From Cavia porcellus (Eukaryota > Chordata > Mammalia > Rodentia > Caviidae): a stretch of 64,000 nt of DNA. Location of the stretch: NCBI RefSeq assembly GCF_034190915.1, contig NW_026947500.1, positions 21,760,501 to 21,824,500 on the forward strand, read 5' to 3'. The notes under the pieces are model-generated. The model searched no databases. It was given only the letters and a program-made list of their open reading frames with translations, and was not told the DNA's origin. Position numbers and translations under genes: made by a program. Position 1 is the stretch's first letter. Each line of letters opens with the position of its first letter. Below are positions 26,566-35,600 of this stretch, piece by piece.

Positions 26566-27489
26566 GTTGAGTAAACTTCTTTTATTCTCCATATTTATTT
26601 ATCTTTCCTCCCTTTTTTTCTTACTTTCCTTCTCTTGCTTGTTCTTTTCTGGTTTATAAATATCTTTCCACTCCTTAACAGGATGTTTTGTCTTACTTTT
26701 CTCTCCTCTTCCTCACCTCTCATTGTTTAATTTCTAAATTTTTCTCTTCTGTGTAACACCCTGTATCTTTAATCATAAGTATCTATTAATATCTATTAAT
26801 CATAAGTTAGTTACCTCTATGGTATTACTGTTGAATTCTTTTTTTATTAGTTGTCGCATTTAGTAGATATGTAATGTATACCAATATTTGGCTTGTCTTC
26901 AGGTTTATACTATAATTATATCTATCTTTTCTATAGTTGAGAGATGTACATTACTGCTTCATAAGATATGTCAATATCTATTTTTCCTTAGACAATATTG
27001 TTGTTGATTTAATTGCTATTGCCAAGGTTGCATAGATTTTGCTATTAATAGACATTCTCTGTATGTCAATATCTATATTAATTTTGTTTCATTAAAAATA
27101 TGTAATCCATTCCTAGAAAACTGGGTGCTGGGCCAACAACACTGCATTCTTCCTTCTCAAATTAACAGAAGGGCTTGGGTATTGGAACAGAGCCAAAGGA
27201 CTATACTTATATATGGCCAAAGTTCATCACTGAAAAGCAGATTCTAAATAAAGAGCTCTCCATAATAACAACAAAATCTTTCCACAACAAGTGCTTACAT
27301 GCCTCAGCACAAAGCAAAACAAACAAATAAAATATAATAGAAACATGAGAAAACATAGCAACAAAATGCTTCCCAAAACTCCCAACTCTCCCAGAGCTGA
27401 TCCATGGGGCATTCAGGGGAAAAAGCAAATGCCACACAGTCCAATCATTTGAAAGGATAACAAAGGAGATTAAAAAAATAGACCAAGAA
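26565..27489 (+). mobile_element. L1 5' portion, copy 2 (split by the ERV)
   Basis: Diverged paralogue of 22833-23950, in the same orientation, with AAAGAGCTCTCCATAATAAC at 27258. It is broken at 27489/30603 by the retroviral insertion and resumes at 30609. Confidence 0.6.
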
Positions 27490-27829
27490 TAATCCGGCCC
27501 GTGGATCAATCCGTGGGGTATACCTGGAGGGGGAATGGGGATGAAATAAAACAGTGGGGAGACAAAGAGAGATTGAAGCAAGTTGAGAGAATCCGATCAA
27601 GCCTCATTTATTCAGGAAGTGGTCGCATCCTTTATGGGCCAAGGGCGGGATGGTGGGATGGCTATAGGGTGAGGAAGAGGCTATAGGGTGGTTTCTGACA
27701 GGTCATCATCACGTCCGGGTATGTGACGTAAGCAGGAGAGGATTATGGTTAATGTAGGCAGGTGCATCATATGCCCATAGGAGAGGGAGGCAGGGAGGCA
27801 GCAATGGGGCGGTCCTGCTGTTCTCTACA
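27490..27829 (-). repeat. ERV 3' LTR
   Basis: About 340 bp. On the minus strand it begins TGTAGAGAAC and carries a CRE-like TTACGTCA (27724-27731), a CATAAAGG TATA-like box near 27632-27639 and an AATAAA (27607-27612). It has an extra roughly 14-20 bp partial duplication (GGCTATAGGGTG twice) absent from the other LTR. Confidence 0.9.
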
Positions 27830-27843
27830 TCTCCTCCCATTTT
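27830..27843 (-). other. ERV polypurine tract
   Basis: The minus strand reads AAAATGGGAGGAGA immediately before the LTR's TG. It is in the position and has the composition of the plus-strand primer. Confidence 0.85.
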
Positions 27844-28334
27844 ATATTATTTAATCAGGAGTATGACAGGCCCTGTGAGGACAGTGCCTGTCTTAGGTCA
27901 AGGAACCTCATTACATGAACCCAACCAGACCTTACCCATCATGGGCTTGCAGGACAACAGTTGGTCCTGTGCCTGTCTTAGGTGGCCGGTGGAGTAACAT
28001 GCATGTCTTAGTTGCCCGTCTGTGACTGCCTGTCCATTGCCCCAGGGCAATTAGGCCACATCGTCATATGGACCACTCATGGGAATTCCTTCCTGGTAGG
28101 TTTGTTGATCTGCCATCTCCAGCTGGTGATAGTGTACCTGAATGGGCTTTGCCATAAATATGTCTATCCGGTTATTAATGAGCATCATAATCCTCTGAAA
28201 ATACAAGGACCCACAGAAAGGAGAAGCAAAGGGAAGCTAGGGGACCCAAAAGGGGCGGAAGGTAAGGGAAAAGTCCCCCCCACATCGAGGAGAAGGAGTT
28301 AGCATTTGTTGTCCTCACTGTTGAAGTCGTTCTT
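27844..28334 (-). other. ERV region between env and 3' LTR
   Basis: Minus-strand sequence after the last readable env frame. It should hold the membrane anchor and cytoplasmic tail of the transmembrane subunit plus 3' untranslated sequence. It is too decayed to read. Confidence 0.5.
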
Positions 28335-29506
28335 CTATTTTTTGGGGCTTGCCTCACATAACACCGAACTGATTGACATAGAAGCAACATTTTTCCTGTA
28401 AGGCAAGACAGATTCCCCCTCCTGCTCTGCCATGAGCAGGTCTAGTCCTCGTCTGTTTTGTAAGACGGCCTCTGCCAGTGAGTCTAATTGGTTTTGGAGA
28501 GTTTTTATTGTAAAGGATAAGGCTTGAACATCTTTAGACAACTGGTTGGACAGGTCAGTATATTTATCTAAGGCAATGGTGAGGCCAGCAGTACCCATGG
28601 CAACAGCGCCAGTGATACCCATTCCCACCAAAAGCGGAATCAATGTTACCACTCATTTTTGGTGGCCAGCAATGTAATCAAGTGTTGGCACCGGGACAGG
28701 TGGTCACCTGAGACAATATCTATGTTGGGCAGGAGGGAAGCAGTTATGTATGTACCTGTCCAATTGGCTGGAATATAAGTATAGGCCCTATTATTACCGC
28801 AGACAAAAATGTATCCTGTCGGAGGGCACAGGGGATGTGTATGATTGACAAATTGAACACAGGCGGTAGACAGGAGATGGCCCATATCTATAAGGGTAGA
28901 ATCATTTTGGAGAGAGCCCTGTAGGCAGGTCATGGATATGTTGGGTGTCATTAATGGCTAGACTAGAAATGATTGGGAAGGTCTACAGGGAAAATTATAT
29001 GGATCACAAGAGGGGTCAATTGTTGAGTTGGAGGGGATGGCTAAGGGCATAGGAGTGCCTAAGGCCATGCACAACCATCAGTCTTGCGCTAAAGCAGGGT
29101 TGGTGAGGTTAAGTACATGGTGAGTGGCTGAAAGGATATCATAAGTTTGTGGGTCTAAATCCACACCCCATGATTTGGGGAGAGCTAATGGATGGTAATT
29201 GATCTTTGGGAATAGACTTTCTTCTATTTCTTTTAGTTTTTTCTCAACATAAAGTTCTCTCATTTTGTCTTGAGGACCTCCCCCAAGTGAGACGTGGATT
29301 GGAGATCTCTTATACCAACAGACCAGCTTGTTGATTTTGCCTTTGCAGGAGGCTCGGGTGTATATCGGGCTTCCCAATACAGAGGGGTTGAGGCCCCAAT
29401 CACCTCCGGCTGCTGCCATTTTTATTTTTGTAAGTATGGCTGTAAAATAAGTGGCATTATCTAAGCCAGTACATTCTTGTACAGCATCATAACAGGAGCT
29501 ATCCAT
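28335..29506 (-). pseudogene. env: Decayed retroviral env (surface and transmembrane subunits)
   Basis: Three minus-strand pieces are readable. In 29506-29078 (surface subunit) residues 73-83 read SLGGGPQDKMR, matching the receptor-binding motif of the RDR (RD114/type-D) envelope group except at its second position. Piece 28951-28646 (rest of the surface subunit, with cysteines and NHT/NWT sequons) is in the same frame. Piece 28652-28335 (transmembrane subunit) has a hydrophobic fusion-peptide-like [17 protein letters not shown] and an [10 protein letters not shown] segment typical of gamma-type envelopes. Breaks: TGA at 29080-29078 next to the CxxC motif, TAG at 28960-28958, a frame change near 28650, and another just after the [10 protein letters not shown] segment, so the cysteine loop is out of frame. 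It is non-functional. Confidence 0.88.
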
Positions 29507-29659
29507 CTCTATCTGATATGACTTACACTCCTGTGGGCAAGGCCCTGATTAGTTATTTAGTTTGGGTATAATTTGGGGTTTAGTTTTGCATTCCCAATTT
29601 TGAGTTGATCCCTCTGTAGGCGAGGGCCTGGCCAGGAGAACCACTAACGGTCAGCTGCT

Positions 29660-29735
29660 GGACACAGGTGCCATTTTAAGAGTGCCACAAGGCTTGCTGG
29701 AGGCAGGCGCCATCTTAGGGGCACTATAAGGCTGT
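29660..29735 (-). repeat. Short imperfect tandem duplication at the gag/env junction
   Basis: AGGTGCCATTTTAAGAGTGC (about 29667) and AGGCGCCATCTTAGGGGCAC (29704) are imperfect copies about 37 bp apart. They lie where the gag-pol deletion joins. Confidence 0.6.
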
Positions 29736-30065
29736 GTAGCTCAGAGGGCCTTGTGCGACCATCTCCTCAATCTGAGGATCTGCATGCCGCTGGGTCAGCA
29801 GCTCAGAGATTAAATTCCAGTATGCAAAGGTGGTCACCGGAACCTTTTCAGGACCGAAGACCCTATAATAATCTTTTAGAGCATCCCCTACTCTTTTCCA
29901 CCTCTTGGTATCTATAGAACCTTCTAGGGGGAACCAAGGGCAAACTTTATGAATAAATTGAAAATACTGCAACAATTCTTTTGTTCTAACCCTTACCCCT
30001 CTTGTCTTTAATGCCTTGCTAAGGCTTCCCATGAACAATTCATGTTCGCTCAATGCTTGACCCAT
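29724..30065 (-). pseudogene. gag: Truncated retroviral gag: matrix domain only
   Basis: It starts at the Met of MGQ (30065), whose Gly2 would be the myristoylation site, and encodes 113 residues before TAG at 29726-29724. The acidic/basic helical pattern with KTRGVRVRTKELLQYF, CPWFPLEGSID and FGPEKVPVTTFAYWNL is that of type-D betaretroviral matrix proteins. Capsid, nucleocapsid, protease and pol do not follow; env begins within about 200 bp. An upstream in-frame Met (30092) adds nine residues but is unlikely to be the viral start. Confidence 0.88.
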
Positions 30066-30255
30066 GTCCGGGAAAGGGAATGGGGGTGCCATTCACTTAC
30101 CGTGACTCGGGCAGCACGTCGGGCGGTCGTCCATGCAGGCATCAGTCCTTGATTCAATTTGCTTTCACTTTTAGCCTTGGTCCTTGATTCAATCTGTTTC
30201 CACTTTTAGCCAGCATTCTCGAACGCCTCCCTCATTGACTCCCCCATGCCAGAAG

Positions 30256-30273
30256 CCCCCGTGCTGGGTGCCA
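30256..30273 (-). other. ERV primer-binding site (tRNA-Lys1,2-like)
   Basis: The minus strand reads TGGCACCCAGCACGGGGG two bases after the 5' LTR end. By my count it agrees at 13 of 18 positions with the Lys1,2-type site used by type-D and many other betaretroviruses. Several mismatches are CpG-decay type. Confidence 0.75.
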
Positions 30274-30275
30274 CT

Positions 30276-30602
30276 TGATCCAGCCCGCCGATCAATCCGT
30301 GGGGTGTACCTGGAGGGGGAACAGGGATGAATAGAACAGGGAGGAGACAAAGAGAGATTGAAGCAAGTCAAGAGAATCTGATCAAGCCTTGTTTATTCAG
30401 GAAGTGGTCTCATCCTTTATGGGCCAAGGGCGGGATGGTGGGACAGGAAGAGGCTATAGGGTGGTTTCTGACAGGTCATCGTCACGCCCGGGTATATGAC
30501 GTAAGCAGGAGAGGGTTATGGTTAATGTAGGCAGGTGCATCATATGCCCATAGGAAAGGGAGGCAGGGAGGCAGCAATGGGGCGGTCGTGCTGCTCCCTA
30601 CA
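30276..30602 (-). repeat. ERV 5' LTR
   Basis: About 327 bp, with TG at 30602/30601 and CA at 30277/30276 on the minus strand. TTACGTCA lies at 30497-30504. It is collinear with the 3' LTR. Confidence 0.9.
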
Positions 30603-30608
30603 GAAGAA

Positions 30609-31311
30609 GGTGCTCAACCAGCTCACAGAAAATATAATCAAACAGGTAATGGCTTAAAAAGCAAATGATCAGACAGCTTACAGAAGACAATACAGTAAGT
30701 CCCCGACTTATGAACATGTTCCCAGACTTTGTTATATTACAAAGCTATAGTGACATAAATAGCATGGTACTGGAAAAAACAAAACAACACATGAGGACCA
30801 GTGGAACAGAATACAGGATACAGAAACCATTCCACGCACCTTCAGTTACTTGATCTTAGACAAAAGGGCCAAAAACTTTTGTTGGAGGAAAGATAGCCTC
30901 ATTAACCGTGGTGCTGGGAAAATTAGCTATCCATATGAGAAGATTGAATTTAGACCCATATCTTTCACCATGTACTAAAACAAAGTAAAAATGGATCAAA
31001 GACCGGGATATTAGGCAGAAACACTTAATTTGATGAAGATAAATTAAGTAAAACTCTTGAAACAATATCACAAATCAACAAATGGAACCTTACCAAATTA
31101 AATTATTTTGCCTCACAAAGAAAATAATTAATGGCATGAAAGACAATTTACAGAACAGGAAAAAATTTTCCAATTATTTCTCAAACAGAAGACTAACATC
31201 TAGAATATACAAAGATCTCAAAAAATTAAACCTCCAAAATAAAAGACCCAATCAAATGACAGGCAACTGAAATGAACAGATACTCCTGAGAAGAAGAAAT
31301 ATAACAGATCA
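30609..31311 (+). mobile_element. L1 (copy 2 resumed): ORF1 scrap then ORF2 C-terminal part
   Basis: After about 90 bp of ORF1-like sequence it jumps to the ORF2 3' third. GGTGCTGGGAAAATTAGCTA, AAATGGATCAAAGACC and AGAATATACAAAGATCTCAA are the familiar L1 order. Most of ORF2 is missing, so an internal deletion lies near 30700. Confidence 0.8.
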
Positions 31312-31402
31312 GGGGCTGGGGATTTAGCTCATTGGCACAAGTGCCTGCCTTACAAGTGGATGGTCATGAGTTCGATCCCTGGTACCAGTAAAAAAAAAAA
31401 AA
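31312..31402 (+). mobile_element. ID-like SINE
   Basis: GGGGCTGGGGATTTAGCTCA, B box GAGTTCGATCC, tail CCAGTAAAAAAAAAAAAA. The flanks share AGAAATATAA, a weak TSD. Confidence 0.9.
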
Positions 31403-31828
31403 AGAAATATAATATGTCAGTAAATACATGAAAAAATGTTCAACCTCTCTGAGCTCCAGAGAAATGCAAATTAAAACAACACTGAGATTCCATCATACTC
31501 AAGAAGAGATGACTATCATCAAGAATTTAAATAATAGCAAATGCTGGTGAGGTTGTGGAGAAAGAAACCCTTCAACATTGTTGGTGGGATGCAAATTAGC
31601 ACAATCATGGAAATTAGTATGGAGATGCCTCAAAAAGCTAAAACTAAAAATTCCATTAGACCCAGCTATTTCCCTTCCAGGTAGGTATCTTCCTGAAAGA
31701 GTTAAATACATCATATTACAGTGATACATGCATACGGATGTCTATAGCCACACAATTTACAACAGCTAAGTCTTATAAGTCATCTGTATGTCTATCAATA
31801 GATGAATAGATTAAGAAAATGTGGTGGG
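31403..31828 (+). mobile_element. L1 ORF2 end (continued)
   Basis: CTCCAGAGAAATGCAAATTA, AAACAACACTGAGATTCCAT and TCCATTAGACCCAGCTATTT are the conserved 3' ORF2 sequence of L1. It is interrupted at about 31828 by another repeat. Confidence 0.85.
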
Positions 31829-32435
31829 TCAATTTGCCCTTTCCATAAACCAGCGGAAGCCATGTAGGTCCTAGGAAAAACAAGAAGTCAATTTTCTCTT
31901 CGCATAAGCCAACTGGTGCATGGGTTGGCAGACAGGAACACACACACACACACCCCTATAAGCAACTGGCTGATTCAGAGGAATCCAGGCTGAGTAGTTA
32001 GCAACTGAGGTATAAAAACAACTTAATGCTTGTATTGCGTTTTATCATAATTTAAAGTATTTTAATGCTTGTATTGAGTATTAATGCTTGATTGAGTTTG
32101 CAGGTAGTTTGAGCATCTACCTGCTCAATAACAGTGTGCAATATAGCAAATATAGGGGATTTCTTTCTGTCTTGTTTTTGAAACCAAATATTGTTCTCAC
32201 TGTTTTGTTTGATTGTTTTATTGGGGATTTTTATTCGATGTTCTGTTTTGATTGGTTTTATTCTGTTCTGTTTATTTGATTTTATTATGTCTGATGGCCT
32301 GGGCAGCACTATTGAAGATAACAAGAGGAATTAAGGCATTGTTGATTTCTTATTGTCCTGTTTTGAAGTCCTGTATCACTTTCACTGTTTTGTTTTGATT
32401 GGCTTTATTGTGTTTTTTTTTCTTTAAAATAATTT
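31829..32435 (+). mobile_element. Unclassified tandem-unit repeat family, copy 1
   Basis: It is inserted in the L1 between AGAAAATGTGG and TGTACTCATACACAATGG. It shares with 58661-59506 the blocks ATAAGCAACTGGCTG/ATAAGCAACCTGCTA, GATTGAGTTTGCAGG/GATTGACTTTGCAGG, TTTGATTTTATTATGTCTGA, GAAGATAACAAGAGG and AAGTCCTGTATCACTTTCAC. It ends in an A-rich tail, which suggests retroposition. I do not recognise the family. Confidence 0.6.
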
Positions 32436-32850
32436 TTTTAAAAAAATGTACTCATACACAATGGAGTACTACTCTGCCAAAATAGGATGAACTTCATTTG
32501 TAGGAGTCATTTGTAGGAAAATGGATGCACACTTGATCGCATAATGTTAAATGAAATAAATGAGATGCACAAGCTTAAATATTGCATGGTTTCTCCTATA
32601 TGAAAAAATCAAGATATAAATAAAAAGGAAAATAAAATATAGGTAATAGGAAATAGGGAGGTAGATCTTTTGCAAATGAGAAGGTGAACAAGAGATGAGG
32701 AAGATCAGAGAGAGGAGAGAGAGAAGGAACATAAAAGGAATTAAAGTGAATTATATACATGTGCCAGTTTTCATAGGGAATATGATCATTATGTACTACA
32801 AATGGATACTAATAGAAAAATAAAATTAAATTTACTATAAAGAAAAATGA
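32436..32850 (+). mobile_element. L1 3' end (copy 2)
   Basis: CACAATGGAGTACTACTCTG, GAAAATGGATGCACAC and AATGAAATAAATGAGATGCA are the usual ORF2 end/3'UTR sequence. It is followed by A-rich sequence near 32815-32845. Confidence 0.8.
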
Positions 32851-32852
32851 TC

Positions 32853-33420
32853 TATTTTTACCCTCTCATTTGTTTATGTGATGAATTATATTTATCACTT
32901 GGGATATGCTGGAGCATCCTTCTGTCCCTAAGATAGTAGCTACATGATGGTGGTATATAATCAGTTGTGTAGTTAGACTGCATTTACCAGTATTTTGTGG
33001 AGAACTTTTGTATGTGTGTTCATTAGTGATATCAGTCTGTAGTTTTCATTTTGTTGTGTTCTTGTCTTGCTTGGGTATCAAGATAAAACTAGCCACATAG
33101 AATAAAGTTAGAGGGACCTGCTTCTTTCAACTCTTTGCAATAGTTTTAGAAATATCGGCATCTGTTCTTTAAACATTTGTTAAAATTCAGCAGTGAAGCC
33201 ATCCAGGCTTGGCCTTCCTTTTGTGGGGAGACATTTATTACTGAGTCTTTTGGGGGGAGACATTTTATTACTAAGTCAGTTACTGGCTTATTTAGTATAT
33301 TCAGATTCTCTGTGTTCTTATGGTTCAGTTTTTGCAAGTTTATCCACTTCTTTCAGGTTTTTCAATCTGTTGACATATAGTTTTCCATAACAGTGGCAAT
33401 AAATCCTTTATATTTCTTTT
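32853..33420 (-). mobile_element. L1 ORF2 fragment, antisense
   Basis: Antisense reverse-transcriptase-region sequence, e.g. AAGCCATCCAGGCTTGG (from CCAAGCCTGG...), CCTTTTGTGGGGAGACATTT and GATATCAGTCTGTAGTTTTC. An older, diverged copy. Confidence 0.7.
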
Positions 33421-33429
33421 TTATTAAAA

Positions 33430-34015
33430 AAATAAAAAATAAAAAATAAGGAGATTAAGATAAAAGAGGACATAACATAGGTCAGAACAGAACAATTTAA
33501 GCAACATAGTGTTTCACTACAAGATATCCTGACATAACAGTAGCTACCATAGTGTCTCTTTCCTTGAAATATTTGAGTATAACTTCGTATACTATAGCAT
33601 CAAACATATCAAGACAGTGTAAAACAATTCAAGAGAATAAAAGTATTAGAGGGTATTTAGAACCAACTAACAGAAAACGAACAATGGTTTCTATATTATT
33701 TCCTTGTCTATAAAAAATTTTGTTTATACTATCACATATAATAAAATCCAATCAGATACAACATGATAAAACCAATGGAGACAGAACAAAAGCTTGATGG
33801 GACTTCAAAACAAGATGATATTAAATCAGCACTAGCTATTATGATGTCTTGTTTTCTTCAAAATAGTTGTTCATACTATCACAGACAATAAAATCAAACA
33901 ACCCAGAATAAAACCATTCTAATTAATGAATGAAAACATTATAAGGCTTCAAAGCAATATAATAGGGAATCATGATTATCACATACTTTTATGTATTATC
34001 ATTTCTTATCCTAGG
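33430..34015 (-). mobile_element. Unclassified tandem-unit repeat family, copy 2 (antisense)
   Basis: Reverse complement of the family at 31829 and 58661. TCTTGTTTTCTTCAAAATAG, CAGACAATAAAATCAAACAA and AGTAGCTACCATAGTG correspond to unit motifs. At least two diverged units are visible. Confidence 0.5.
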
Positions 34016-34079
34016 GAAACTATTCGGTATTTATACATGTGAGTTTGATTTATTTTGCTTATGAGTATGGTCTCAAGCT

Positions 34080-35220
34080 GCACCCATTTATTTATAAATA
34101 TCTCAATGTGATCATTCTTTTTAGCTGAGTAGTACTCCATTATTTAAAAATACCACAACTTTTTTTTATCCATTCTTCAGTTGCTGGACACTTAGGTTGT
34201 TTCCAAGATCTGGCTATTACAAATTGTGCTGCTATAAACATGGGTGCACATATATCACTGTGGTGTGATGCTTTCAGTTCTTCTGGGAATATGCCTAAAA
34301 GTGGAATAGCTGGAACAAATGAGATTTCCAATCCCAGATTTTTCTTTTTTTTTTTTTTTTTTTTGTCTTTTTCCTTTTTATCAGTACCAGGGATCGAACT
34401 CATGACTGCCTGCTTGCAAGGCAAGTGCTTATACCGCTGAGCTAAATCCCCAGCCCCTCAATCCCAGCTTTTTGAGAAATCTCCAGACTGACCTCCACAA
34501 TGGTTGCACCAGTCTACACTCCCACCAACAGTGTAGGAGAGTTCCTTTTTCCCCACAGCTTCTCCAGCATTTGTTGTTGTTAGTTTTCTTGATCCTGGCC
34601 ATTCTTTCTGGAGTGAGATGGAATCTCAGTCAGTGTGGTTTTAATTTGCATTTCTCTAATGAGTAACGATGATGAACCTTTTTTCATGTATTTATTTGCC
34701 ATTTGTATTTCTTCATCTGAGAATTATGTATTCATCTCAGATGCCATTTTGGATTGGATCTTTGAATTTTGGGGGTCTGGTTTTTTTAATTCTTTATATG
34801 TTTTAGACAGAAGTCCTTTGTCTGAGGGAGAGTTCACTAAGATTTTTTTCCGTTTGTGGGTTTTCTTTTCACTATGGAGATTTCTTTTGACATGCAGAAA
34901 CTTTTTAATAAGAGGTGATCCCAGTTATTGATTCTGGGAAGTATTTCCCATGTGGTTTGAATCCTTTATATTTCTGTGTTACCAATTGTAATGTCTCCTA
35001 TTTTAGCTCTAATTTTATTTGTTTTTCTATTTTCTCTATTTTTGGGTTATTCTAGTTAATGGTTTATTAATTTTGTTTATCTTTTCAAAAAAAGCCAACC
35101 TTTTGGCTGCATTTCACTGATTGGATTTTGTGCTTTTGACAGCTTGATTATAAATAAACTCACACTTTTTTGGTTGAATCTATTCAGGTCATTTGAACTT
35201 CCTTAGTTAATTTTATTTTC
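34080..35220 (-). mobile_element. L1 3' half (ORF2), antisense, with nested SINE
   Basis: GAGTAGTACTCCATTATTTA, CTGGACACTTAGGTTG, CTACACTCCCACCAACAGTG and CTTCTCCAGCATTTGTTGTT are antisense L1 ORF2 3' landmarks. 34980-35220 is an RT-region remnant. A SINE at 34344-34458 interrupts it. Confidence 0.8.
34344..34458 (-). mobile_element. ID-like SINE (antisense)
   Basis: The T-run, then GTCTTTTTCCTTTTTATC, then B-box complement GGATCGAACTC and TAAATCCCCAGCCCC. The 15-bp TSD CAATCCCAG(A/C)TTTTT lies at 34329-34343 and 34459-34473. Confidence 0.93.
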
Positions 35221-35221
35221 T

Positions 35222-35600
35222 CTGACATTCAATGTCAAAAGAGGAAAGATATATTTTGGCTTATAGTCTGTAGAAGTTTTAGTTTATAGTTGGCTGGCTC
35301 TAAGGCAGAGAGGCATCACAGAGGAGAAACAGTCCATGGAAAAGCAGGGAACAGAAGTTAGTAAGGCGGTGAGAACAGCAGCCCTGTTTCTATCGTTTAT
35401 ACATCATCTACGCTGCCCCCTTTAGGATGAGTAGTACTCACACCTAGGGTGGGGCATCATCCTTAATCCCAGCCTCACACCATGAATCCAAGCACCACAT
35501 TCTTTAATTTCCACAATCACACACCCTAGATTCAACCACCTCTGAAAAGCTCCTCCTATGACTACATGAGGTATCTAGATACAAGCTTAATTATTTCATT
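35222..35600 (-). mobile_element. MaLR/LTR-like remnant (antisense)
   Basis: ATATTTTGGCTTATAGTCTG ... CTCACACCATGAATCCAAGC ... ACCTCTGAAAAGCTCC resembles the antisense layout of mammalian MaLR LTRs and the copy at 46372. The family is not pinned down. Confidence 0.4.

Larger units (their letters stand above)
27490..30602 (-). mobile_element. Endogenous retrovirus, betaretrovirus/type-D-like, internally deleted
   Basis: A 3.1-kb provirus on the minus strand: 5' LTR (30276-30602), primer-binding site, truncated gag, decayed env, polypurine tract and 3' LTR (27490-27829). It is flanked by CAAGAA (27484-27489) and GAAGAA (30603-30608), a 6-bp duplication with one mismatch. Six bp is the length expected of betaretroviruses. 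Everything between the matrix fragment and env (rest of gag, protease, polymerase) is missing. By eye the two LTRs differ by about two dozen substitutions plus an indel, so the copy is old and not recent. It is not capable of producing virus. Confidence 0.92.

Noticed and set aside
29078..29080. Programmed readthrough or selenocysteine at the env TGA
   Set aside because: Retroviral readthrough acts at gag-pol, not env. Further stops and frameshifts downstream show simple decay.
28335..29506. Domesticated syncytin-like env gene
   Set aside because: Stops at 29078 and 28958, two frame changes and a lost membrane anchor. No intact ORF.
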